A DNA stretch of 64,000 nucleotides from Ophiura sarsii (lineage: Eukaryota > Echinodermata > Ophiuroidea > Amphilepidida > Ophiuridae): contig CM069441.1 in the NCBI GenBank assembly GCA_035610835.1, positions 79,759,515 through 79,823,514 on the forward strand, read 5' to 3'. Each line of letters opens with the position of its first letter. The stretch's first letter is position 1. The notes under the pieces were generated by a model, which worked only from the letters and a program-made list of their open reading frames with translations, ran no database searches and was not told the DNA's origin. Made by a program: the position numbers and the translations under genes. Of the stretch, positions 1 through 13,200 are shown piece after piece.

Positions 1-130
1 TGAACGCAACAAGTGCATTGCGCATCAAATGCATGATGTGTTCGTTTGCAACAAGTACACTGTGCATCCAATGCATGGCATTAGTGTAGGAGAGGACACC
101 TGAGCTATATAGGGATTAAAAGTAACTTTA
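1..130 (+). repeat. Two tandem about 50-bp units at the window edge
   Basis: The words caacaagtgcattg and caacaagtacactg each start a similar stretch with atgcatg, about 50 bases apart. They lead into the left end of the inverted-repeat element at 78-838. Confidence 0.45.
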
Positions 131-838
131 TTATCATTCTAAAGCATCAAAACAATTTTAACAAGCTTAAAAAGCTCCCCAACCCTCTATGGTACAAGGT
201 TTTATTTTTGGAAAGAGGGCAGGGCTTTGAGTTTTGAGGGAAATTACGGGGTAAAACAACAAGCTTTAAAATGTTCCATGAAAAACAACAATTTCGCCAA
301 GATTTCTATGCAGTAAAAGTTCATTTTGAACACTAAAAACGTGATTACAAATGCAAAAACTCACATGATTGGATGCAGTTTACAATTCGTTGCAAGAAAA
401 TAATAAAAAATTGTTCATATTTTGTCAGGATTGATGTCGAAAAAGTGAAATAATAGCGATAAATGAAAACAGCGCAGGCCGCCATCTTGGTTTAAATTCT
501 CGAGCCCAATTGTCTGTTAAAGCGATCTCTGATTGGTTGAAAAGTTGACGCAGCATGGTAGAACTGTTCCTATTGGCTGTTCATGTTGGGAGAATTGAAT
601 ATCCGATCAGAATTAAATGTGCGATCTCTGTGTTCGAAGGTGATCGGGAAAAGGAGTGATTTTCGCTAGTTTTCCCTTGTAATTTTGGTGAACAATTATG
701 ACTTTTTTCTTTCAACAAAAAACAGTTTTGGAATTTTTGAAGGTTGTTTATGTGAAAAAGTACTTTAGAATGTTTATATTTGTTGATATTCATTCATTTA
801 ATCCCTATATAGTTCAGGTGTCCTCTAGTACACTAATG
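78..838. mobile_element. TIR element about 760 bp
   Basis: A left arm containing gaggacacctgagctatat agggattaaa (about 92-120) is repeated inverted at 798-835. The inner bases stay loosely complementary. No coding capacity beyond short frames, so a non-autonomous DNA transposon is likely. It lies 3' of NXF1 exon 18, where the last exon was sought and not found. Confidence 0.6.
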
Positions 839-970
839 GCCCAATGCATGATGCCTTCGGTCAAAATCATATGTGTATGGCCAAAATCATGCATGTATGC
901 TTGGATTACTTGTGCGAGCGGAGAGAGGTAAAACACATTTTTTCTCGTCAGTTTGGAACTGATTGAACTA

Positions 971-1142
971 CAGTGGAACCTTGTTAACACAAACTGTTAA
1001 CACAAAATTCCTGTTAACACAAAGTGTTATTCACATCCAAAGCTTATATTTTACCATATAATATTACTGGATAACACAAATTCCTGTTAACACAAACTAA
1101 AATGCAAGGCCCAGGCAACTTTGTGTTAACGAGGTTCCACGG
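971..1142. mobile_element. Tigger/pogo-type MITE, TA target site
   Basis: Ends are CAGTGGAACCTTGTTAACAC and its inverse (GTTAACGAGGTTCCACGG), flanked by TA on both sides. CAGTGGAACCTCG-like ends are typical of pogo-group Tc1/mariner elements. Inside are further copies of gttaacacaaa. It ends 32 bp from the donor of NXF1 exon 18. Confidence 0.75.
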
Positions 1143-1174
1143 TATAACCCTTACTTGATCCTTCAAAAACATAC

Positions 1175-1235
1175 CTTCAACTGCATGAAGACATTACCAG
1201 CTGCCGGATAGTCCCAGTTGTTTTCTTGTAGACAT
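1175..1235 (-). CDS. NXF1: NXF1 exon 18, TAP-C (UBA-like) domain
   Basis: Residues 713-733: K, then CLQENNWDYPAAGNVFMQLK, matching human [20 protein letters not shown]. NNWDY lies in the TAP-C domain, which binds FG repeats of nucleoporins. Acceptor TTCGCAG, donor GTATGT. Reading through the donor gives a stop after three codons that are not NXF1-like, so a further exon (expected end xIPPEAFxK) must lie to the left. Confidence 0.95.
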
Positions 1236-4200
1236 CTGCGAAATTAACACAAAGTGAAATCCTGGTTTGATTGGGCGAATTAACAAATCGATATGGAACA
1301 ACACATAAGCAGAAATGTAAACTGTTATGTTTTTCTTCTTAGAGTTTACTTCAAAGTAAAATATAATAAATATTTGGTTTTCTTTAACACTACGTCCAGG
1401 TTCTCTCTCTATATACCTTGAACAAGGTACCTTACAAAGGTGGAATCTTTCATGTCATGTGCATGATACATCGGAACACAAATGTGCAAAATAAAGAATG
1501 TGCAGAATTGTATCCATTTGGCGAGGCGCGAAAAACCCCACTTTTACAGTTCACAGTATGATTATTGAAAATGTGTCACTTACTTCAATGACCATTCTAC
1601 ATTCATCTGTGAGTCGTTGATAAACTGTTGTACCATGGCTTGTTGCTCTGCTGGCAACCCTTGGGCCTGTGCTGGTGATGAGACTGGTACAGTGACTGGG
1701 CTTGGTGAAGGAGTAGGGGCTGCTGAAGAGAAGGCAGCCTAAATGTGGAGAATGATGAAAGAAACAAGTTGTTAATATTGGCCTTTGCCACGTTTTGTGG
1801 TGCTGCGACCGGTGCCGTGACCGGGCTTTGGGGAAAAGTACAGGCAACTGAAGAGAAAGCAGCCAGAGAGGGTGGAAATGAAAATGTATCGACCATGTCC
1901 CCTGTTGTTGATCGACAATGTTAAGTGCCCGGTACAATTCCATGCATTGGGGAACACGCATATAATGGACACTCCCTTCGAATGTGCGCGCATACCGGCA
2001 GGCAAGTTTTTGTTTGGGAGGCAATTTGTGCGCACACCGACAGGCAAGCTTTTATTTGCTTGGCTGCTGTGACGTTACAGGTGACATTGTGTATAGGTAG
2101 TGTGAATAAGACTCAATACAGGCTAAAAGTAGGGGTAGCACACTTAGCACATTTTAAGGAAAACCAGTTACTCATTTTTACTGTGTATATTCTCTATGGG
2201 GTTTTACATAGAGCCACTGCAGGTAAGAAAATCTAAAAGGGTGCTGTTCAATGAAGTGTCACATGAAAGTCTTTGGTCAAAATTGTGTTTGTCAACATGC
2301 AATGGGAACTTGAATATTGTCCGAATTTTTTTGACAATGTTCAAAATTTGCATATCACTGGGGAGGCGGAGCTATGGACATTTAAATATTTCAAACCTTC
2401 AACTTTTATAAATGCTGTTCAAGAATACACTGTGAACACTAGAATTGAGAAAGCGCAAGTCAAGTACTCAATTTTTGCAATTTACCCTTTTAACAAATTT
2501 TGTTTCCTTTTCGAGATAATTCAAATATGCATATTTAATGAGCGAAATAAGCTCATTTGCATATTACCAAATATGGTTAAAGACAATTTTGAAGCATTTT
2601 CTTTATTTTTTTTAACAATCTCAAGTGATTAAATGCACAAACAGGTCTTTTGAAAGTTATTTTGACTCAAGATTCTGAAAATGAGTCATAATTTACAGTA
2701 AATTACTGTAAATTTATTAATTTGTATCATTTCTATGAAGCCCATACATTAACTTGTACTTAGTCATTTTTCGGGCTTGCGGATAGGCGTTTTTGGCCAA
2801 ATATGCCATTTTCGACAACACTTTTTACGAAAATTAGCCATTTCTAAGGATTGCAATTTTCATTTCTTGTTTATATGTAATAGACTCTAAAAGAAAATCC
2901 AAAAAATAGGTCTCCAACTCATCTACTTTTTCTTTAATTTGATTTCAAAATGCCTTTTCATTTCAGATCAGGTTATAAAGCCTATTTTCTGACGATTTCC
3001 CATAGAAAATGACCAAGATTTGACAAACCCTATTTTTACGATAATTTCACTTTGCATCGACCAATCTCGATCATTTAACCACCAATCTTTTTCTCTTTAC
3101 AAGATCAATCCAGTTAACTTAAAATGAATAAGCTTCTAAACAATTTAAAAAATAGTGTGCTAGCCCTACTAAAAGGAAAAGAAAAATTCTCAAGCTTTGT
3201 TAGCCGTTGGTTACTCTACACAATCACATGACTGTTAGTGTTGCAATACGAGGAGACGATGATTCAATGATGATTTTGGGCACTATTAGTAAAAACAAAC
3301 CCCCTACTGAGATGTAGTCATTGCTCTCATTCATGGAGGGTGACAAGAAGTGTATTGGTTCTAGAAAGAGTCAAATATGAATGAACTTCACTCACCCTTT
3401 TCTGCTGGCTTGTTGGTGGCCGTAAACATAGCTCATCATTGACGATTGTGAGAGAGCCGGTAGCAGGATTCGGAACAGTGACAAAGAACCGACTGAAGGC
3501 TATTAACGGCTGGTCAGATGAATTCTTGTATGAAACTGGACAAGAGAGAATAGACACGACATTTAACATCCCAAGTATTAAGGTATTTAATTTAATTGAT
3601 TCAATGTGCATTGTCAGAAAAAAGCAGTGTACTGCATGAATCCCATTAGGACACATGCAAAAGACGCCGTTTTTGAAGGTCAGTTTCTCCTTGTTCTGAA
3701 ATCTTTACAATATTACAGGGACCAGGGTTAGTTTAAATGTATTCTCGTCTTAAAAGTCATACTGCTTTCTTAATGTAAAATGGGATTATTTTCAAATTAA
3801 AAATGACTATGGTCACATGCAGTTCTACTGTGTTTGGCTCTTGCGAATTTTGGTACACTTTACCTCTGACCTCATAAGAAAAAAGGCCAACAAAACTATG
3901 AGCTACACCATAATATCGAAAAGGCTTAATGAAATGGTGTGTCAAAATATTTGAAATGACTTATCAAGATCATAAGTTAATCTAATCTGTAAGTTTTTGA
4001 AGACATGACATTTTGAATCCAATCCACTGAGATTTTGATTGTGATACTGTAAAAGTGGACATTTTCGTGCTACATTTATTTTTTGCGCTTTTTGCGATAA
4101 AATTAGCAAGCACGAAAATAAAAATTCGCGAATATATTAGTTTTGTATGTAGGTCTATGTAAGGAAGCTCAAAATCGCAAAAATAAAAACAAGATCAATT

Positions 4201-7200
4201 GTTCAAAATGTGCATAGTGCGAAAAATTAAAGGCACGAAAATGTCCACTTTACAGTATATACCAGTTAATAAATTGAATGCACTTACCATCTTTAAAAAC
4301 ACCATGAACTGTAAAAGCTATTAAATTATTCTGGAAAAGAATAAATAAAAACATCATTTAGGTTGAGAAAATCATTATGGTGCTATTTAATCTGCTGTAA
4401 AACCACTTAATTTCGCGAATACCGGAAATTCGCAAAATAAAATCCCAGCTAAATAAACACAGTAAAAGCTTATAATTGGAGTCAAATTTTGGAATCGCTA
4501 CAGTAAATTCTCTTAAAAATGTTGGATTTCAAAAAAGTTTTTTACAGTATTTTTGTATTTGTTTGTGCAATCGTCAACATTGGAGCTCAACAGTTACTGT
4601 GGATGGGGGAGAGCATACTTACTGTAGCACCACCAACCTCCGCTCTGGAGACATCCACCTGAAATGACGATGTGTCGTGTTGCATCTGTGGCAGGCCATC
4701 CAGAAATGCCGCTGTGGCCAGTTGACCTTGCTTTAACAACTTAACTCGGGTGTCTGCAATGAAAAAAGGAGAGAATACTTGTAAACAAGTCATTCCTATA
4801 ACATATAGAGCGTGTTACCTCTTGTTGATCAACAATGTTAAGTGCCCGGTTCCATTCCATGCATGGGGGAACATGCCACGACCGATGCATTGACTGCTGT
4901 TGTTACAGACTGGTTTGATTTAGTGTATGGTCTATAATGGACAGCACCTTTGAATGCTTTGTATTTGCAGGCAATTTGTGCGCACACCGGCAGGCAAGCT
5001 TTTGTTTGCTTGGCTGCTGTGATGTTACAGGTGACATCGTCTATACGTTAAGTAAATTCAAATCTGATATCACGTTATTTATGGCAAGTGAGCATGGTGG
5101 CGAGGTGGTTGCAGCGGTTAGGAGCGCTCGCATTCTGCTGTGAACCGTAGTTCTGTTGGTGGATCGTGTGAGCTTGAGTTAAATACGATCAACCAACAAA
5201 GCGTCGTTCCCATGCCTCCTTCAGACCGTGCAGATTGAAGTAGACGTGCTCATAGCGGACCGTGGTTCGGAAGTCACATAGAAATGTTGGTCCCGTGTAT
5301 CGGAAGAGCTATCCCCGAGCATGTTAAAGGTCAAAGACTCCATCGTAAAGAGTAGGGGATCATCCCGGGTCTGTATCTGTACACACGCACATAATATGTA
5401 TTCCTATACAAACCTCCACTAGGCGTTCGCACCAATGGAGTAAACAAATAGCCAAGAAAGAATGATGGAAGCAACTAAGCTGCTTCCACTGTTCCGTCCA
5501 AGGATGACCGATGATGATGATGAGCATGTCATTCAAAGATGTCTTGTTTATCGTCCCATAACTGATGTGCGCATGCTCATACAGTGAAATGTGTTGTTGC
5601 AGTACACAGTTTATTCCTTACAGGATGATAAATAAGATATCGCCTGTTATTCTCTAAATTTCAGAGAATTGGCAAAAGTGCACGTGAAGTAAAAGCAAAG
5701 GTTGGTTGTAATTTCATAGAGTAAACAAATAAAGTTGACCAAATACTTACTTCCATCTGATACTCTAAGCAAGTTTCTACTGTCTCTCTTGTACTGATTA
5801 AACATATTCCTAATGTGATTGGGTGCATTAGGTCCAAATGATGCCGTCAAGGAGAACCGAGCCTGTAGGTGAAAAGACGGAGGCAAAAAACAGCTGTCAG
5901 TGTACAAGTCGTCAAGCAAGTAATGATTATAGGTTTCATAATATCTGCACCAAAAATTGGGGAAAGCTATGCTCTGGGTGAGTGAACTTTGAATCAAAAC
6001 AAAATGCATAGAGCAGTATGCACAATGTGTAAGCAGAGTGCAATAGGACAAATATACTCTGCATATCTTATTTATCGCGTTAGTTTCCTGCTTTCTGGAC
6101 AATACTGAGTGTTTGTTTGCTTGTTCTGTATACTATAGTTTAATCAGTTCCAAATTGGCGAGAAATACATGTTTTCATCTCTCTGTGCGCAAAATTAATC
6201 CGAGCATATGTACACGATTATGGCCACAAGCATGCCATTTGGGCCCCATGATCGCGTCACGAATGATGCTCCAATGTGCTTGTTGCCTTCATGCGCCGCC
6301 ACGCCCTTCTTTATTCAATCGCTGCTTAAGGGGGCCTAGCCAGTTTGGGGCTGATCAAACTATAGGTCCATATTCAGAAGGCCCAGTACACAGGACTGGA
6401 ATAGGGTTTAAGGGACATAATCGGTCGTATTACATACCTGTTCATGATAAGCTGAAAGTATTGCTTGTCTATTAGTGGAGTCAAATACGCTGTAGTATCT
6501 GGAAATGAAGGAAAAAAATAAATATAATTAATAGCCACCCCATTTCAATGTAAATACCAAATGTAGAGCTGAACCGATGTTTTTTTCCGATACAATATCT
6601 GATGTTTTATTTCTGTCATCGGGTAGATACGATGGCCGTTACAATGTTTTTTAATAAGACCTTTCAAAAGGAGTAATTTACACTGCGATAAAAAAATTCT
6701 GACAATGGTCCATTCATCAAAACATCAGTAACTAATGTCGGCGAAGACATGTGCTTTTTACCGATATGATTGTTTGCCGATATGGTGTACTATCGGGCAG
6801 ATACGATTGCCGATATGATGCATTGGTTGAGCTCTAATCAAATGCAGTATTCCAAGTGTCAAAACCTTCTACTTTCAATGAACACAAAGGCAAAAAATTG
6901 TATTGCTGTGATAGTAATAAATTAATATAAGAATGCCAAATAACTAGTTGTTGGTAATGGGTAACTACCAAATGCAGGATTTATTCTTTAAATGCATTAT
7001 TTTACCCACTTATGTATAAGCTGAACTGTGCATGTCAAAACGAATGCAATGCAAATGTTCTTCAGAGACAAATTTGCAGAAATGTCACGCCTCAATTCAT
7101 TTGTCACATCACTATAGTCGTCACATTTTAAAACCGCCAATGCGCGCGCCTAGTTAATAAGCGTGTGGGCGGGGACATTCATGAACCATAGATACAATCG

Positions 7201-10200
7201 CGGCCAATCGGATTACAGGGGCCGCGACGCGTCGAACTGCTCAAAGATAACGCTGTTGTTACGCTGTTCTACAACGCACTTCCGTGTTTACGCTGTACGC
7301 AGTTGTCACAGAAAAAAGTGCCGAAGTATTCTGACCACGACTATACAACTTACTCTTCAATAAACTTAGTCAGGACTGCCTGGATTTCTTTTGAAGCGAA
7401 GAATGTGTCCTGGATAGGTGGCAGGGCTGAGCTGATGTCAAAAATGATCGGTGGTGGTAACGTTTCTCCATCCTAAATAAATAGCATAAATTTAAATGTC
7501 ATGTTTCTATGCAGTATTATTTATACCAATATATTACAGAAGAAATAAAGAAAAAAGTTTATTTTTAGGTGCCAGGTTAGCATCAATTACACAAAAAGAA
7601 TAAAGTGCATCATATATTAACCATGTAATGAGCACTACCTGTCTTTATTACTAGAATTCCCATCGGTCAATTACACGATATAAGCATCAAGATAACCAAT
7701 CAACATTTTGCTTAAAAATATTTTATGCTAGTCTTTTTGAAAATTGTAATTATTCTAACAATGTCTTTGATTTGAGTATAATTTGAGTATAATTTAACAC
7801 ATCCTAAATTGCAACCAATCGGAAGGTGGCTCTCAGGGTGGTAAACCTCAAGCACACTTTATCCAAATCAAAGATTGTATTGGATTCTTTTTCTTCTGGA
7901 ATTTATAACATTTTTGGGATACATCTAATGTGTTATTGAATTGTGAAGTACAACGCCCTACTGGAATTACACAAAAGTATGATAGTTTTTCATTTAATTA
8001 AAAATGTATCTCATCCCATACAGAAATACCTTTTATTGTTTAATAAACACAACACCAAAAGTAAGTCCCCCTCTCAAAATGTTGTCATAACATCGTAAGG
8101 TAACAAAATTTGCCAATAAAACTTAGTTAGAAATAATCCTATGACTGTTTCCTAAGTAGTGTTTGAAAATGAAAGGTGTCCATGACTTCATGGCTGAATG
8201 AGCTCAAATGAAAGACAAAAACTGCCATTCTCAAAAGTCACAACTCACTGTGCTAATATCTGAGCCAAAAAGTGGATTTACATGAATTGATTACACATTA
8301 CAGTAATATTCGCTCAACAACGGGTGTTTTTCCATTAGTAAGAAGCAATTTGTGACTTTTGAGAAGGGCAGTTTTTGTCTTTCATTTGAGCTCATTCAGC
8401 CATGAAGTCATGGACACCTTTTATTTTCAAACACCACTTAGGAAACAGTCATAGGATTATTTCTAACTAAGTTTTATTGATAAAATGTTTTACCTTACGA
8501 TGTTATGACGAAATTTTGAGAGGGGGACTTACTTATGGTGTTTATTTAAAATGCATTTTATTGTTTATTTGTTTGATTTTTATGCCAATGAAGTTAACGA
8601 ACATTATTTATGAGATCAAAAACGACCTATTATAGATGACACAAATTTGAATATTGATTTATGACTGCACCTGTGACTGGTAAGGGTCCAGATAATAGAT
8701 CAGAAGGGGTAATATATTGCCCGATCCTATCAACTACTAATGCAGAAATATCTTAACAAACTTACCAATATCAGCAATTGGGGGAATCGTTTTCTTACGG
8801 CACTGTCAAAATATGAACACATAAAATGCAAAAGAGCACGCAACATGTGTTAATTCCTGGTTGTGGTAGATATTACTTAAAATCTCATTTATATTCGGCG
8901 GGGGGATTTGGACAAAGGGGACAGATGTGCATGTCATTCTGTGATAAGAATTATTATAATAGATGGGATGTTTATTGATTTGGGTGGTGATTTAAATGCT
9001 TGACACATTTCTAGGATATAAACCTTGATTTATTTGCAAGGATGAACTCAAAGACTATAAACTCATCATTCGTGAATTCAAATAATAAATCACCCGTGCT
9101 TGCAATTAGTGTCAATCCCAGAAGACAAAGTTCTTTGACACACTTGGCCCACTGATTTCTGCACTTGAGCTACCATACCCAGAGTGCTAAAGATCTGGTA
9201 AACTGTGTGCAGGCTTATAAGCAGTCAATGAACTGTGCCTGGGATATTGTAACATTTGTGGCTGACACATAATCTAAAATGTACCTAACAAATCATTAAA
9301 TTTTGTAGGGGGGGGGGGGGATATACAATTGCAATCATTATTTGGTTACAAAATCTTTGAGACAGGCCTGGCTTGTTTGTGCAAAATACTTACCTTGGCT
9401 AACAGCGCTCCTTTAAAAATCATAATGAAATTGCAGAACCAATTTATGGGGAAGGACATCATTTTATCCATAGTTGTAGGAATATGAAATTATAGGTTTT
9501 TTTAACATTTTGGTTTTCAGAGCTACACAGAGAGTGTTTTTTTCTTCTTAAATATCCGGGATGATGCAAATGGCTCAGAACGGCGTTTAAAGTTAGTTCG
9601 AGCAAGGCATTACACACATGGAGTCAGGTCAACTCTCAACCCCTTTATAAGATCAGGTATGCCGCCCCAGTTAGGGTCCCACAGCGCCAATTAGTATGCC
9701 ATTAAAATCTCCACAGGAATCTCTACCCTGCTCGGTCCCAAACCACCGCTGTTTAGGGTGCATACCACTATTACGCGCTAACGTGTGTTTCTATGGGAAA
9801 GATGCCTCGGGAAAACGCCAATATCTTGAGTTACCTTGCGACTCATTTAATGAAATCTTGGAATATTTATTAACACACATAGATCTTACCTGGGTCAAAA
9901 ACTCAGATGGGGGTGACCGTTTACATTTTTCTATATTTCCCCCTTTATACGGAGTAGTATTTTTTAACACGAAATTAGACCTTGTAGCCCGTTGTGACCA
10001 ATGTGTATCCCTCCGCTAATATTTTCAAATAAAACAGTAGATGTATACTCTTTTCATTCGAATTATCTCAGGTACACTTCAGTGAACAAATAAAGACCAA
10101 ATTCAATCATTTTGAATGACATATCATGTCAATATTAACCATTCTTTCCGTTATTTAGGAACTACATTCGTGATCGCGATCGACGGAAGCTGGGCGTTGG

Positions 10201-13200
10201 ACTGTAATAGTGGTGTGCACCCTTAAAGAGACCCATTTTCATCCAATTTCAGAAATCATTATTACATATTAAAGAGCAGAAAATTTCAAATTAAATGGTA
10301 AATTTGTATTCGATTTGGATACTCCGTTTGGTAAATACAACATGAACAAAAAGCTACATACCCACTTGAAATTCATAAAAACCCTTAATTCTTGTCATAT
10401 TTTGGGATTCCCAGATATCAATTTTCACTTTTACAACGAAGGCCCGCGTTTCTTGATCTTATTGAATGTTAAAAGGATGCATGCTTCATCTTTTTGATAC
10501 ACCACTCTTACTATAACATAGCAAAGCATGTTCATTCATTTAGTCATGATATACTTGCAATAATTGTCACCAATATACCGGGGGAAAGGAAGTACACGTT
10601 CATGTAAATGCACGAAGCCACACATTATTGGTTAATATTCATGATTTTTAATTCAATCGTCGTATAGTCCTACATGTATATAAATTTTAGATATCATAAG
10701 TATATTTTCAAAACTATTTGTATCATAAGATTGCCTACATTTGCCTAACCACTCCACAAAGTTGTATTGATCAAAACTCTCACGAAATATGTCAGTAGGC
10801 CTAAGACCTACAGGTCAAAACGTTGTCGATATTTTGATTTCTGGTGCGTTTTGCCCCAATATCCCCTATCCCCCCCCCCCCCCCCCCCCACGCCCGTGGA
10901 ACTGATTTTCTGAGTCATTATGCTTATAGGATTGTTTTGACGTCAATGGATGTTATATGTTTTGTTTGTAAACTAAATAAAAATACTGAGTTTTCACACA
11001 CAATCTCGCTCACTGGTATCTTTAAATATGATGGTCTGACAATAACAAATTGCAATTGTTCGAAATTGCAACGGTCAGGCGCGCACACGACTGACTTTGC
11101 CCGTTTGGCCCGTATTGTGACAATTTCGCACTTTAATGAATGAAAAAGTCAAATTTAATAATGTCAAGTGTTGCGATTATTACTTCAAATGTATTTTCAA
11201 AATATAAAACTAACATAAAATGCTACACAAACCAAGTTTTGCAACCACAAAGCCCGTATCGCCTGGTTTTAAAGACTATATCTGTGCGCCCTTTAAGGGT
11301 GCATACCACTATTACGCGCTAACGTGTGTTTCTATGGGAAAGATGCCTCGGGAAAACGCCAATATCTTGAGTTACCTTGCGACTCATTTAATGAAATCTT
11401 GGAATATTTATTAACACACATAGATCTTACCTGGGTCAAAAACTCAGATGGGGGTGACCGTTTACATTTTTCTATATTTCCCCCTTTATACGGAGTAGTA
11501 TTTTTTAACACGAAATTAGACCTTGTAGCCCGTTGTGACCAATGTGTATCCCTCCGCTAATATTTTCAAATAAAACAGTAGATGTATACTCTTTTCATTC
11601 GAATTATCTCAGGTACACTTCAGTGAACAAATAAAGACCAAATTCAATCATTTTGAATGACATATCATGTCAATATTAACCATTCTTTCCGTTATTTAGG
11701 AACTACATTCGTGATCGCGATCGACGGAAGCTGGGCGTTGGACTGTAATAGTGGTGTGCACCCTTTACAGTTGTCAAAATGACCGCATGGTTGATGAATT
11801 TAGATCGTTATAAATAACTGCCAGAAAATATATCATTTTATTAGTTTAAAGTGTTTTGAAATCATTTAAGTTATAACAGTTGCTTGTTTAACATTTATGA
11901 TAGTCAACTGTACCACAAGAATAATTCTACACAGAATATATTTGATATAAATAAAAACTGGAACAAGCTATATATTGAATTGATTGAATCACACGGTAAA
12001 AAATGCATTCAAAATGGCGACCTCCAGTCCACACTACTCACACACACATGATGACGGAAGTATTTGTTTGAGTGACTGTTATTCGTTGTTCTAGAACTCA
12101 ATAATAGTTTAGACTACTTGCTAGATAAAGCAGATGATAGTGTAGCTGATAGTGGAGATGGGTTAGAAAATGAAGAAACAACTTTTGTTAATGCAAAAAG
12201 CCAGCAAATCGGGGCAGACTGTAGAGTCGATCGAGAGCACAACAAACAATTACAATTACAAAAACAAAATTGAAAGGTAAGCTTATTTAATTAATTTTCA
12301 ATTTCAATTTATAATTTTGTTATGACTGTCTGATTGATTTATTTACTATGTTGATATTTCAAAATGTATTCATGTATTGTAGATGTACGCCACCTCTTTA
12401 TATTATTATTATAAATATAATTTAAAATATCCCACACAGTGCTTTTTTATGATTATCACTATCAGGTCTGTATTCTATCACCGATGGCATGCCATTACCA
12501 AATTATTTAAAATCATTCACAATTAAAATGAAATTGATCTCAGCATAATATGATGGGGGAGGGGGGGGGGGGGGTATTGTTTTCTGATTCTAAATGAAAT
12601 ATTAACCCATTTTCCTTTCTTTTTTCTTCTTCTTTTACCCACAAACACTACAGGGACAGGTATCAAGATTTGCAGATGTCCATTCTAAACGAGAATCACT
12701 ACCAGTCGAAGCAATCTTGGAAGCAACTTAAAAGAATGACCATCAAGAACCATAGGACACCGGATTCGTGGATAATTGACGCTTGACTTTTTATTCTTGA
12801 TTGAGGGAAAATACTAAAGATTGATATTAGAATAATAATTTACTTCTGATAATTTGGTTTTTGGAAAAAGCCGTGGCCGTGACGTATGAAGTGATGTCAT
12901 ATACTGGATTCTCCAATGACATACATGTGTGTGGACGTCGTGGACGATACTAAGAGTTGCAACAACAGTTTCTGCAAGAAGTGTCTTGCTATACACAATT
13001 TACAAATGTTTAAATATTTACTTATAAAACGCTGAACTTATGAATTTGTTTTGTTTAAGAAATGATCATGATGAGTGGTATACTATAGTCGGATTTACAA
13101 TTGAACGAACACTTTGAAGTAGCGTATTGTGTGCGGCGCGCACAGCCATAAAGCGTGATAATTTCGGGCGTGATCATCTTTTTGCTGCGTGCGTGCGTGT

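Noticed and set aside
1..1174. Last NXF1 exon inside the window
   Set aside because: No minus-strand acceptor followed by an xIPPEAFxK-like end was found; the interval is mostly a TIR element and a MITE.
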